DNA of 58,421 nt from Bacteroidota bacterium (GTDB lineage: Bacteria > Bacteroidota > Bacteroidia > Chitinophagales > Chitinophagaceae): NCBI GenBank assembly GCA_947461125.1, contig CANHHX010000005.1:1-58421 (forward strand), given 5' to 3'. Below are positions 16,564 through 25,430 of this stretch, in pieces. The position numbers and the translations under genes were made by a program. How positions within the stretch are numbered: the first letter of the stretch is position 1; each line of letters opens with the position of its first letter. The notes under the pieces are model-generated. The model searched no databases. It worked only from the letters and a program-made list of their open reading frames with translations, and was not told where the DNA came from.

Positions 16564-17913
16564 CTAACGCAGCACCATTTGTCTATCGGCGTCTAGTCTA
16601 AGCATAATAAAAATTAATACAGTAAAAGTAAGTAGCGAAGATCCTCCGTAACTAATGAGTGGGAGTGTAATGCCCACAATTGGAAAAAGACCAATTGTCA
16701 TACTAACGTTTACGGCGATATGAAAAAACAAAATGCTCGCAACACAATAGGCATATACCCTACTAAAAGTACTGCGTTGTCTTTCGGCAATTCTGACAAT
16801 TCGAAATAAGAAATATAAATAGAGCCCTAAAAAAATAGCACAACCCACAAAGCCAAAGGCTTCTCCAAGGGAAGTGAAAATAAAATCGGTGTCTTGTTCG
16901 GGCACATACTTTCCTCTTGTTTGGGTCCCCTTTAAAAAGCCTCTTCCAAAAAAGCCGCCTGACCCAATTGCAATTTTACTTTGTCTTACATTGTAATCAT
17001 CGGGCTTACGAGCTGCTTTTCCTGTGACTTTTTCGTTCGATTTTTGATTTAAGCTGCAATCATAATCTTTACCCACCATGCTATAAATTCTGGTGCTTTG
17101 GTAACATTCTAGTACGTTATTAAAGATATAGGGTACTACATAACGCTGAACGCCTACACATAAAATCCAAATGGACAATATAGCCGTGATAGTGATGAGT
17201 CTTTGTTTTTTTCTAACCTGCCTGTATGCTAAAAAAATAATAAGACCTGCTAAAATGGTAAGGGTAATAGAGAGTGCATCTCTTTCTACAATGAGGGTAG
17301 CAAGCGCCAGTATTCCAAAGCAAGACCCAATGATTAAAAACTGTGCCGGAAGTCCTTCCCGAAACATAGCAATTAATAAACTGAGGTAAACAAGTGCTAA
17401 ACCAAGTTCGTGTTGTAAAATAGAAAGTGCCGCTGGGGTTAATGCAATCACGCCAGCAATCAACTGCGATTTCACATTTGAGAAATCAACTTGTTGACGG
17501 GAAATAAACTTTGCAATGGCAAGCGATGTAAAGATTTTACAAAGTTCGGCAGGCTGTAAATTAAACCCCCCAACAAGTGGAATCCAAGATTTAGAACCAT
17601 TGATATTTTTTCCTAGTACAAATGTGGCCAACATGAGTAAGATGCCAAGTAGGTAAGAAAGATTCGCAAATGCTGTAAAAATTTTGCTATCGGTTAGTAA
17701 TATAAATGTGGCAACAAGCGCACACACACCTCCAAATATAAGTTGCTTACTATAGTTTGCTTTTCCTCCCAAAAAAGTAGAAAGCCAATTAGAGCCCGCT
17801 TTATATTCTACCATAAAAATGCACAAAACACCAATCGATACTAAAATGCCGTAGAGCCAAATGACTGTGTAATCAATGCCTTCTGCCGCTAAATTATTAT
17901 TTCGTCTGTTCAT
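16564..17913 (-). CDS. rodA: Rod-shape SEDS peptidoglycan glycosyltransferase RodA
   Basis: The 449-residue polytopic protein has the FtsW/RodA/SpoVE layout. Conserved elements include GSKSWIPLVGGFNLQPAELC near residue 110 and the C-terminal GITLPLISYGGSSLL. It polymerises lipid II with PBP2 during elongation. The loop with VGKDYDCSLNQKSNEKVTGK is longer than in enterobacterial RodA (about 370 residues). It lies 11 bases after mrdA, the typical operon order. Confidence 0.95.
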   Translation of the reverse strand: MNRRNNNLAAEGIDYTVIWLYGILVSIGVLCIFMVEYKAGSNWLSTFLGGKANYSKQLIFGGVCALVATFILLTDSKIFTAFANLSYLLGILLMLATFVLGKNINGSKSWIPLVGGFNLQPAELCKIFTSLAIAKFISRQQVDFSNVKSQLIAGVIALTPAALSILQHELGLALVYLSLLIAMFREGLPAQFLIIGSCFGILALATLIVERDALSITLTILAGLIIFLAYRQVRKKQRLITITAILSIWILCVGVQRYVVPYIFNNVLECYQSTRIYSMVGKDYDCSLNQKSNEKVTGKAARKPDDYNVRQSKIAIGSGGFFGRGFLKGTQTRGKYVPEQDTDFIFTSLGEAFGFVGCAIFLGLYLYFLFRIVRIAERQRSTFSRVYAYCVASILFFHIAVNVSMTIGLFPIVGITLPLISYGGSSLLTFTVLIFIMLRLDADRQMVLR

Positions 17914-17924
17914 TTTGTAGTTGG

Positions 17925-19844
17925 CTAGTTTTTGGCAATCACTTTTTTAATATTCACTTTTCTAGTGGTATCCGGTTTCATTAAGCGCTTCATTTGAGGC
18001 GGTATTAAATTCATATTGGATAGTTGCTCAATTTTAGCTTTACGTTCGGGCCCTGCAATAGAATCTCTTAAATATTTTTCGATGAGTAAGCTAGCAATGG
18101 GTGCCGCAGAAGTAGCACCATAACCTGCATTCTCGCACATAACAGCAATGGCAATACGCGGGTTTTCTCGAGGTGCAAAAGCGCCAAAAAAAGCGTGGTC
18201 TTTTAAAGATTCTCCTCTGTACGCATTTTCTACAGTGCCTGTTTTGCCACAAACATTAATGCCGGGTACTTTTGCGTAAGCGCCTGTTCCAAATTCCATA
18301 GTGCCTTGCATGCCATCATGCACTTCTTCAAAAATACTTTCAGCAATATTTTTAGTTCTATGTTTTACTTTAAAGCGGGCAAGCATTTCATAATCGTCTC
18401 CACCTTCTACAGAGTCAATTAAGTGCGGCAAATAATACCATCCTTTGTTGGCAATGATGGCCATAACATTGGCAAGCTGCGTGAGGGTTGTTGTAATTTC
18501 TCCTTGCCCAATAGAATTAGAAATAATATTACATGCCTGCCAGTTTTTTCCAAATATTTTCTGGTAGTATTTCGAAGTAGGAATGTTGCCCATTCTTTCG
18601 GAAGGTAGGTCGACGCCTAATTTTCTTCCAAGTCCAAATGAGTAAGCGTATTCATTAAAGAGGCCAAGTGTTATATCTCTATTATTAACATTTGCATTGT
18701 CCAAGATTCTACGAAAAGCAACGGCAAAATAACTATTGCATGATTTTGAAATAGCTGGTTTTAGTGTAAATGTACCAGCCGCATGACAACCCATCCTTCT
18801 ACCACAACCTAAGTAACTTCCTCCACATGAAACCGTCATTTGATCGTCAATAACGCCTTCGGCCATTCCAATAATCCCCACCAGTGTTTTAAAGGTTGAG
18901 CCCGGAGAGTAAGTGGTGCTAACGGTTCTGTTAAGTAGTGGTTTTCTGGGATCAAAGTACATCATGTCAACCAAGTGCTTTTTTCTTTGGTTGCCGGTTA
19001 GGTAGTTGGGGTTATAGGTAGGAGCACTTACCATACATAAAATACCGCCTGTTTTGGGATCTATCGCAACAATACTACCTACTTTATTTTCCATGAGTTT
19101 TTCTCCAAGTTTTTGGAGTTCTACATCGATACTAGAGTATAAATTTTTTCCAGCAATGGCGGCTGTATCAAATTCTCCTTTTTCCCATGGTCCTTGAATT
19201 CTTCCTTTATTGTCTCGAATAAATCGCTTAATACCGCGCTGGCCCATCAGTATTTTTTCGTAACTGTTTTCAAGTCCTGTGGTACCAAAGTAATCGCCCA
19301 TTTCATATCCTTCATCTTTGTGCCTACGTAAAAAACCAGTATCTACTTCTGCGGTATAACCAAGCACCGCAGCACCACAATCATAGGGATAGGAACGCAC
19401 TGATCTTTCACTAAGCGAATAGCCAGGAAAGCGATACATATTTTCGTTGAGGCGTGCAAAGTTTTCAGTGGTAAGTAGGGGTTCAAAAACACTTGGTTTT
19501 ACCGCACCATTTTTAAATATTAAATCGCGCATTCTTTTTTTATAGGTTGCGGTATCAATATTCAATAATGCACAAAGGGCAAGCGTGTCTGTGCCTTTCG
19601 ATTCTGCGGGGATTACTACTAAATCGTAACTAATGGTGTTTTCGAGGATGGCTCTTTTTTTCCTATCAAAAATAATCCCTCTGTCTGGGTAAATCACTTT
19701 TCGGTAAAAGGCATTGTTATCCGCAGCCATTTTGTATTTCGTCGAAAAAACCTGAAGGTTAATGAGCTGAAGCGTAATTAAAACAAAAGCACCTATAAAA
19801 ATAAGTTGTACAATTCTACTTCGGTTTTGGTTAAAGGCAGACAT
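17925..19844 (-). CDS. mrdA: Penicillin-binding protein 2 (elongasome transpeptidase)
   Basis: The 639-residue class B PBP has an N-terminal TM anchor (about 12-32), a dimerisation domain, and a transpeptidase domain. The active-site motifs are STFK (in SPGSTFKTLVG), SCN (in SKSCNSYFA) and KTG (in CGKTGTVEN). It cross-links peptidoglycan for rod growth together with RodA, its direct downstream neighbour. The ATG at 19844 is chosen because the anchor follows immediately; an in-frame upstream TTG adds an atypical extension. A 112-base gap separates it from mreD. Confidence 0.96.
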   Translation of the reverse strand: MSAFNQNRSRIVQLIFIGAFVLITLQLINLQVFSTKYKMAADNNAFYRKVIYPDRGIIFDRKKRAILENTISYDLVVIPAESKGTDTLALCALLNIDTATYKKRMRDLIFKNGAVKPSVFEPLLTTENFARLNENMYRFPGYSLSERSVRSYPYDCGAAVLGYTAEVDTGFLRRHKDEGYEMGDYFGTTGLENSYEKILMGQRGIKRFIRDNKGRIQGPWEKGEFDTAAIAGKNLYSSIDVELQKLGEKLMENKVGSIVAIDPKTGGILCMVSAPTYNPNYLTGNQRKKHLVDMMYFDPRKPLLNRTVSTTYSPGSTFKTLVGIIGMAEGVIDDQMTVSCGGSYLGCGRRMGCHAAGTFTLKPAISKSCNSYFAVAFRRILDNANVNNRDITLGLFNEYAYSFGLGRKLGVDLPSERMGNIPTSKYYQKIFGKNWQACNIISNSIGQGEITTTLTQLANVMAIIANKGWYYLPHLIDSVEGGDDYEMLARFKVKHRTKNIAESIFEEVHDGMQGTMEFGTGAYAKVPGINVCGKTGTVENAYRGESLKDHAFFGAFAPRENPRIAIAVMCENAGYGATSAAPIASLLIEKYLRDSIAGPERKAKIEQLSNMNLIPPQMKRLMKPDTTRKVNIKKVIAKN

Positions 19845-19956
19845 AGTGGCTTGGAAAAAATAATTCAACGAAAATCTAGTGCAAATTTGATGTAACAAAG
19901 CCAACAATACATCATTTTGTCAAAAAAAACTTATGCATACTTGTGGACAGTAAAAA

Positions 19957-20490
19957 CTAGGATGCATTGGTTCTGTACTTGCCTTTTCGTAAAAAAAGAA
20001 GTTCAGAAAGTACGATCATCATAAAGCTTACAAGGGTAGTACCAATAACCTTACCTAAAAAGTATACAAAGTCTCCAAATTGAAGCCATTCGATGAGTAC
20101 CAAGTAAAAGTGATGGATAAAAGTTAAGAGCCCTACATAAACCGCATAAGGCGCCCATCCCATGCTGTTTACACCTGGCTCGGCGTAGCTTTGTTCGATG
20201 GTTTCTTGTGGTAATAATAGGTTGAGTAAATAAGGTCTAATATATGCGATAAGCACACAGGGAGCGGCGTGTAAGCCAGTGGTACCCGTAAAGTAGTCTA
20301 ATGAAAGTCCAAACAAAAAAGCAACAATAAGTAAGGAAAACCGGTTGATTGAAAAAGGCAACCAAAGTATGTATAAGAAGTACAGGTAGGGTATAATAAA
20401 GCGGTGCACAGGCGGCACTTCGTTTAAAACCACTATTTGAAGTAGCAAGAACAGCACAAATCGAATGATATTTTTGAGTAGGCTATTCAC
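19957..20490 (-). CDS. mreD: Rod-shape-determining protein MreD
   Basis: The 177-residue membrane protein has about five to six TM helices and the usual MreD size, with FGLSLDYFTGTTGLHAAPCV typical of the family. It begins with GTG and overlaps the end of mreC by 8 bases, so its translation is probably coupled to mreC. It links the cytoskeleton to the elongation machinery. Confidence 0.92.
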   Translation of the reverse strand: MNSLLKNIIRFVLFLLLQIVVLNEVPPVHRFIIPYLYFLYILWLPFSINRFSLLIVAFLFGLSLDYFTGTTGLHAAPCVLIAYIRPYLLNLLLPQETIEQSYAEPGVNSMGWAPYAVYVGLLTFIHHFYLVLIEWLQFGDFVYFLGKVIGTTLVSFMMIVLSELLFLRKGKYRTNAS

Positions 20491-21337
20491 GTGTTTTTGA
20501 ATTGTTGTTTTCTAGATCAAATTGTTCTTGGTAACGTAGATTTTCTACAAGGTATACAAACTGAACCGTAAAGAAATTGACAGCTGTCTTAATTTTAAGG
20601 GTATAAAAATTGCTGGATGGGTCGGCGTCTATTTCAGCTACACGACCTACAATTTGGTAAGGCGGGAAATTAGCCGAGTAGGTACTTGTAACTACCGTAT
20701 CGCCTTTTACCACTTTTGCTCCTTTGGAAACGTTGCGTAAAAGCAGGTAATACGGGCTGGCGCCATCCCATTCGATGCTACCTGCGTTATTGTCTTTTTT
20801 TAACATCGCACTAACCCTACTGTTTCTGTGTAAAAGACTCATTACTTTACTTGTATTGTCTGATACTTCCACTACCACCCCAACAATTCCTTCCGCACTT
20901 ATGGCGGCCATTCCTTTTTTTACACCTTGTAAACGACCACGTTCTAGTGTTAAAAAATTTGTTTGTAATGAAACAGTATTTCCAATAACTCTAGCAGGAA
21001 GCCAGTTGTATTTTCTATATTTATTAAGAGAGTCTTTGTATACCGAGTCGGTAATTATTTGAATCGTTGAATCGGGCGCCGATATATTGGAACCTAGTAA
21101 ATTTAAGAGACGTGCATTTTCTTGGGCTAATTGTTGGTTGGTTTCTCTTAAAAAAAAGTAACCTCGCATGTTATAATAGCGCTCATTAATTTTTGAAGTT
21201 GCATCGCTCATTTTTGCAGCAAAAAAACTTTGATGCGAAGTGCTTGCTTTTGTAAGCATATAAATCGAAGCTATTTGCAATAGCAAAAAGCTTAGTAAAG
21301 TAAAATGCCTCCGAATAAAATCAAAAATATTTTTCAA
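20483..21337 (-). CDS. mreC: Rod-shape-determining protein MreC
   Basis: The 284-residue protein has one N-terminal TM helix (about 12-30), a coiled coil (about 50-80) and the periplasmic beta-domain core of MreC (PARVIGNTVSLQTNFLTLERG, then VGVVVEVSDNTSKVMSLLH). No upstream ATG is available between the mreB stop and the coding start, so a TTG at 21337 is used. The first internal Met (near residue 28) would remove the membrane anchor. It lies 9 bases after mreB. Confidence 0.93.
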   Translation of the reverse strand: MKNIFDFIRRHFTLLSFLLLQIASIYMLTKASTSHQSFFAAKMSDATSKINERYYNMRGYFFLRETNQQLAQENARLLNLLGSNISAPDSTIQIITDSVYKDSLNKYRKYNWLPARVIGNTVSLQTNFLTLERGRLQGVKKGMAAISAEGIVGVVVEVSDNTSKVMSLLHRNSRVSAMLKKDNNAGSIEWDGASPYYLLLRNVSKGAKVVKGDTVVTSTYSANFPPYQIVGRVAEIDADPSSNFYTLKIKTAVNFFTVQFVYLVENLRYQEQFDLENNNSKTRE

Positions 21338-21346
21338 GGTAAATTA

Positions 21347-22372
21347 TTAGCGCATGATGAACGGAAAACGCTGATAATTTTTAAGTGCTAAGCCCGTACC
21401 ACGCACAACACTCTTAAGGGGATCTTCTGCAACGTGGACAGGTAATTTAATTTTTGCACTTAATCTTTTATCGAGTCCACGTAGTAAAGCACCTCCACCT
21501 GTTAGGTACAATCCGCGGCGGTAAATATCCGCAGCAAGCTCTGGTGGCGTGGTTTCTAGGGCTTTTAAGATCGCCTCTTCAATTTTAAAAATACTCTTAT
21601 CAAGTGCTTCGGCAATCTCTTGGTAACTGACCATAATTTGCTTGGGAATACCTGTTACAAGGTCTCTACCATTCACTGGCAAATCATCTGGTGGGTTATC
21701 TAAATCTTTCATGGCAGCACCAACATTAATTTTAATTTGCTCCGCAGTACGCTCCCCAATTAGCAAACTATGATAACGGCGAAGTGCTTCCATAATGTCT
21801 GCTGTAAATTCATCACCTGCTACACGAATACTTTGGTCACACACGATACCTGCAAGTGCAATAACCGTAATACCAGTGGTACCACCTCCAATATCAATGA
21901 TCATATTTCCAACTGGTTCTTCAACATCTATACCAATACCTAGTGCAGCTGCCATAGGTTCGTGAATCATGTATACTTCTTTAGCACCAGCTTGTTCTGC
22001 CGAATCTCTTACCGCACGTTTTTCAACTTCTGTGATTGAAGAAGGAATACAAATTACCATACGCCAACTTGGAGGAAACAATGGTTTTTTAGGATAGATC
22101 ATTTTCATCATCTCCCGAATCATTAATTCTGCTGCGTTAAAATCTGCAATTACACCATCTTTTAATGGACGAATCGTTCTAATGCTCTCATGCGTTTTTT
22201 CGTGCATCATGAGTGCTTTTTTCCCCACTGCTAAAACTTCTTTTAAATTGTTACGGTTTAATGCAACAATGGAAGGTTCGTTAACGACTACTTCATCGTT
22301 ATGAATAATGAGGGTATTTGCAGTCCCCAAATCCATTGCAATTTCTTGTGTAAAAAAGTTAAATAATCCCAT
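21347..22372 (-). CDS. mreB: Rod-shape-determining actin homologue MreB
   Basis: The 341-residue protein has the actin-fold phosphate loops DLGTANTLI and DIGGGTTGITVIAL and the adenosine motif LTGGGALLRGLD. An amphipathic N terminus (MGLFNFFTQE) fits membrane binding. It forms filaments that guide the elongasome. It is the first gene of the cluster mreB-mreC-mreD-mrdA-rodA and has a good candidate promoter just upstream. Confidence 0.98.
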   Translation of the reverse strand: MGLFNFFTQEIAMDLGTANTLIIHNDEVVVNEPSIVALNRNNLKEVLAVGKKALMMHEKTHESIRTIRPLKDGVIADFNAAELMIREMMKMIYPKKPLFPPSWRMVICIPSSITEVEKRAVRDSAEQAGAKEVYMIHEPMAAALGIGIDVEEPVGNMIIDIGGGTTGITVIALAGIVCDQSIRVAGDEFTADIMEALRRYHSLLIGERTAEQIKINVGAAMKDLDNPPDDLPVNGRDLVTGIPKQIMVSYQEIAEALDKSIFKIEEAILKALETTPPELAADIYRRGLYLTGGGALLRGLDKRLSAKIKLPVHVAEDPLKSVVRGTGLALKNYQRFPFIMR

Positions 22373-22408
22373 GGTATTGTGCGTAAAGCTTGAGTAAATG
22401 TATTACTA

Positions 22409-22440
22409 CAAAGGTGCTTGAAATAAATGGAAATAACAAA
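22409..22440 (-). promoter_or_regulatory. Candidate promoter of the mreB operon
   Basis: On the minus strand, TTTG (22437-22440) and CACCTTTG (22409-22416) are 20 bases apart. This fits the Bacteroidota -33/-7 arrangement with one mismatch in the -7 box. It would give a leader of about 30 bases to mreB and lies in the gap after purD. Confidence 0.5.
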
Positions 22441-22465
22441 GTCTATTCTTACGAATTTTGTCGGC

Positions 22466-23755
22466 TTATTTTTTTTCAAATTCGTACCCGATATCGCGTC
22501 TAAAATACATGCCATCAAATTCAATTTTTTGAAGACGCTCGGTTGCATTTGTAACAGCCTCTTTGATGTTTTCGCCATAGGCGGTAACGGCTAAAACCCT
22601 TCCACCGCTTGTAACAACGGCGTTTTGGCCTACTGTGGTACCGGCCTGAAATACTAGGGTGTTTGGCGTATCGTTAGCAGATTCTAACCCTGTAATGACC
22701 TTATTTTTTTCATAGTGACCAGGGTAGCCGCCGCTAACCGCCATAATGGTAGCACAACTTCTAGTGTCATAACTAATATTGGCGTCAATTAAAGTACCAT
22801 TATCCATGGCTGCAAAAAGGGCCACGAGGTCGGTTTGTAAACGGGGCATTACCACTTCTGTTTCTGGATCTCCCATACGGCAGTTGTATTCAATAACATA
22901 AGGTTCTCCTTCTACATTCATGAGACCAAAAAACACAAACCCATTGTAGCAAAGTTCTTCTTCTGCGAGCCCGTTAATGGTGGGTTTAACAATGCGTTCT
23001 TCTACCTTTTGCATAAAAGTATCGTCCATAAAAGGTACGGGGCTCACGCATCCCATCCCGCCCGTGTTAAGGCCTGTATCACCTTCTCCTATTCGTTTGT
23101 AGTCTTTGGCATGACCAATAATTTGATAGTCCATGCCGTTGGTAAGCGCAAAAACGCTCACTTCAATACCGGATAAAAACTGTTCAATCACCACACGGCT
23201 GCTGGCTTCCCCAAACTGCTTGTTTACAAGCATGTCATTGAATGTTGCAAGCGCCTCTTGGTGCGTGGTTGCAATAACAACGCCCTTTCCAGCCGCTAAA
23301 CCGTCGGCTTTTAGTACCACAGGTAATGAATGAGATGCGATATAATTTTTACCTTCTTCTATATTTTCTAGGGTAAACGCTGCATAGGCCGCCGTTGGAA
23401 TCTGGTAACGCTGCATAAACTTCTTGCTAAATGCTTTGCTACCCTCTAACTGAGCTGCTTTTGCAGAAGGCCCTACTACTATAATATGTCTAAGTGCCGG
23501 GTCCGATTCAAAAAAGTCATAAATACCTTTAACAAGTGGCTCTTCGGGTCCTACTACAACTAGTCCAATTTGATGCTCGATACATGCAGTTTTAATGCCT
23601 TCAAAATCTGTAACCGCAAGGTTTAAATTGGTTCCAATACCCGCTGTGCCTGGGTTTCCGGGCGCTATAAACAACGCATCACAATGGTGACTTTGGGCCA
23701 TTTTCCAAGCAAGTGCATGTTCTCTTCCGCCAGCACCCAGTAGTAGAATATTCAT
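22466..23755 (-). CDS. purD: Phosphoribosylamine-glycine ligase (GAR synthetase)
   Basis: The 429-residue ATP-grasp enzyme catalyses step two of de novo purine synthesis. It begins with the glycine-rich loop LLLGAGGREHALAWK. VLKADGLAAGKGVVIA is the ATP-binding signature, and NCRMGDPETEVVMPRL is the metal-binding region. The ATG at 23755 starts directly at this N-terminal fold; the open frame upstream is not needed. It is not linked to other purine genes here. Confidence 0.97.
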   Translation of the reverse strand: MNILLLGAGGREHALAWKMAQSHHCDALFIAPGNPGTAGIGTNLNLAVTDFEGIKTACIEHQIGLVVVGPEEPLVKGIYDFFESDPALRHIIVVGPSAKAAQLEGSKAFSKKFMQRYQIPTAAYAAFTLENIEEGKNYIASHSLPVVLKADGLAAGKGVVIATTHQEALATFNDMLVNKQFGEASSRVVIEQFLSGIEVSVFALTNGMDYQIIGHAKDYKRIGEGDTGLNTGGMGCVSPVPFMDDTFMQKVEERIVKPTINGLAEEELCYNGFVFFGLMNVEGEPYVIEYNCRMGDPETEVVMPRLQTDLVALFAAMDNGTLIDANISYDTRSCATIMAVSGGYPGHYEKNKVITGLESANDTPNTLVFQAGTTVGQNAVVTSGGRVLAVTAYGENIKEAVTNATERLQKIEFDGMYFRRDIGYEFEKK

Positions 23756-23778
23756 AGTGTTAGGTATAATTGGAGAGG

Positions 23779-23786
23779 CAAAAGTA
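23779..23786 (-). promoter_or_regulatory. Candidate -7 element for purD (TACTTTTG on minus strand)
   Basis: The octamer matches TAnnTTTG 23 bases upstream of the purD ATG. A -33 box was not recognised. Confidence 0.38.
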
Positions 23787-23818
23787 TCATTTTCGGCGGT
23801 CATTTTAGCGGGTGGTTC

Positions 23819-23848
23819 GCTGTAAAGATTTTATTGCTATTTTACAGC
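23819..23848. repeat. 30-base inverted repeat in the purD/POT divergent region
   Basis: Perfect 8-base arms, GCTGTAAA at 23819-23826 and TTTACAGC at 23841-23848, flank a 14-base AT-rich spacer. The right arm ends 39 bases before the POT transporter ATG. The geometry fits a dimeric regulator operator, though a leader hairpin is also possible. Confidence 0.55.
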
Positions 23849-23887
23849 ACCAGAAAATCAATAGTTTACATCGATAACGAGCTCTAT

Positions 23888-25390
23888 ATGAATCAAACCG
23901 CTATTCAACAAGGTCATCCAAAGGGATTGTATGTTTTATTTGCTACCGAAATGTGGGAGCGTTTTAATTACTATGGTATGCGCGCCATTTTGGTACTTTT
24001 TTTGGTAAAAGCCATGGCATTTAATCAGGATGCTGCTTCGCAGGTTTACGGAAGTTATACCGGGCTGGTGTATTTAACCCCTTTATTTGGCGGATATATT
24101 GCTGACCGTTATTGGGGAAACAAGCGGTCTATTATTGTAGGAGGGTTGGTGATGGCGATTGGAGAATTTATTTTATTCTTTTGCGGCCATAATTATGACA
24201 ATGCTGCTTTAGCCATGCCACTTTTTTATACGGGCTTAGGATGTATGATTGCGGGAAATGGTTTTTTTAAACCCAATATTTCGAGTATGGTGGGTCAATT
24301 GTACAAGAAAGGAGATTCCAAAATAGATGCAGCCTACACGATCTTTTACATGGGTATTAATACGGGCGGCGCACTAGGTCCAATTGTTTGTGGTTTTTTT
24401 GGAGATACAGGTAACAATGGAGATTTTAAGTGGGCTTTTTTAGCCGGAGGAATCGCAATGTTATTGAGTGTTATCACACAAATTATTTTTCAAAAAAAGT
24501 ATTTAGTAGACGCCGATGGCGCCTCTATTGGCGATGCTCCAAAAGGGGCACCAACATTCTTTTTGAAAATTCCGGTAATGGTTGGATTTCTGTTTTTACT
24601 TTCTATAGTTACTATTGCACTTGTTTACATTGATATCAATGTGGTGAGTTATTTATTTTGGTTGTTAATTGCATGTATTCTTTTAATTGCCTTTATTATT
24701 TTTTCTGATGCATCATTGGATGCGCTAGAAAAGAAAAAAGTAGCGGTCTTATTTACGGTGTCTTTTTTCGTTATCTTTTTTTGGAGTGCCTTTGAACAAG
24801 CCGGCGCATCACTTACATTTTTTGCATCTGAAAATACGCAGCGTGACCTAGGATTTTATGTGGTGCCTGCAAGTTTTTTTCAGTCCTTAAATTCAATTTT
24901 TGTGGTGACCCTGGCGCCTTTGGTGGCCTGGGTTTGGATCAAATTAGGCAAAGCAAATCGTGAGCCTTCATCACCATTTAAAATGGCCATGGGTCTCATG
25001 TTATTAGCACTGGGATATTTATGGATTGCTACTGGCGTAAAAGGAGTGGGAACTGGTATTAAAGTGAGTATGATTTGGCTCATTGGCATGTATATGATGC
25101 ACACTTTTGGCGAATTGTGTTTGTCGCCTATTGGTCTTTCATTGTTTAATAAATTAGCACCTGTTAAGTTTGCTTCTTTATTAATGGCAGTATGGTTTAC
25201 AGCCAATGCATTTGCCAATAAATTTGCAGGCGTATTGAGTAGTTTATACCCAGATGGCAGAACAACTTATTTTGCTGGTTATGCCATTACCAATTTATAT
25301 GACTTCTTTATTTTATTTGTAATCATGGCTGGCGCTGCTGCAACTATTTTATTTTTACTTGCGCGCAAATTAAAAACCATGATGGATTAA
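23888..25390 (+). CDS. POT family (PTR2) proton-coupled peptide transporter
   Basis: The 500-residue MFS-fold protein carries the POT signature ExxERF (FATEMWERFNYYGMRA, residues about 18-33), which couples protons to di- and tripeptide uptake. The second motif region YTIFYMGINTGGALGP fits the PTR2 TM5 signature. About 12-14 TM helices are seen. The ATG at 23888 is favoured over an upstream in-frame start. It is followed by an OPT-family transporter after 40 bases, making a peptide-uptake pair. Confidence 0.94.
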   Translation: MNQTAIQQGHPKGLYVLFATEMWERFNYYGMRAILVLFLVKAMAFNQDAASQVYGSYTGLVYLTPLFGGYIADRYWGNKRSIIVGGLVMAIGEFILFFCGHNYDNAALAMPLFYTGLGCMIAGNGFFKPNISSMVGQLYKKGDSKIDAAYTIFYMGINTGGALGPIVCGFFGDTGNNGDFKWAFLAGGIAMLLSVITQIIFQKKYLVDADGASIGDAPKGAPTFFLKIPVMVGFLFLLSIVTIALVYIDINVVSYLFWLLIACILLIAFIIFSDASLDALEKKKVAVLFTVSFFVIFFWSAFEQAGASLTFFASENTQRDLGFYVVPASFFQSLNSIFVVTLAPLVAWVWIKLGKANREPSSPFKMAMGLMLLALGYLWIATGVKGVGTGIKVSMIWLIGMYMMHTFGELCLSPIGLSLFNKLAPVKFASLLMAVWFTANAFANKFAGVLSSLYPDGRTTYFAGYAITNLYDFFILFVIMAGAAATILFLLARKLKTMMD

Positions 25391-25430
25391 TTTTTCGCCA
25401 ATCATTATAATTTTTTCTAAAACCAACTAT

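Noticed and set aside
19845-19956. Promoter between mreD and mrdA
   Set aside because: The 112-base gap has CAAATTTG and AT-rich stretches, but no match to the -33/-7 pair on the minus strand.
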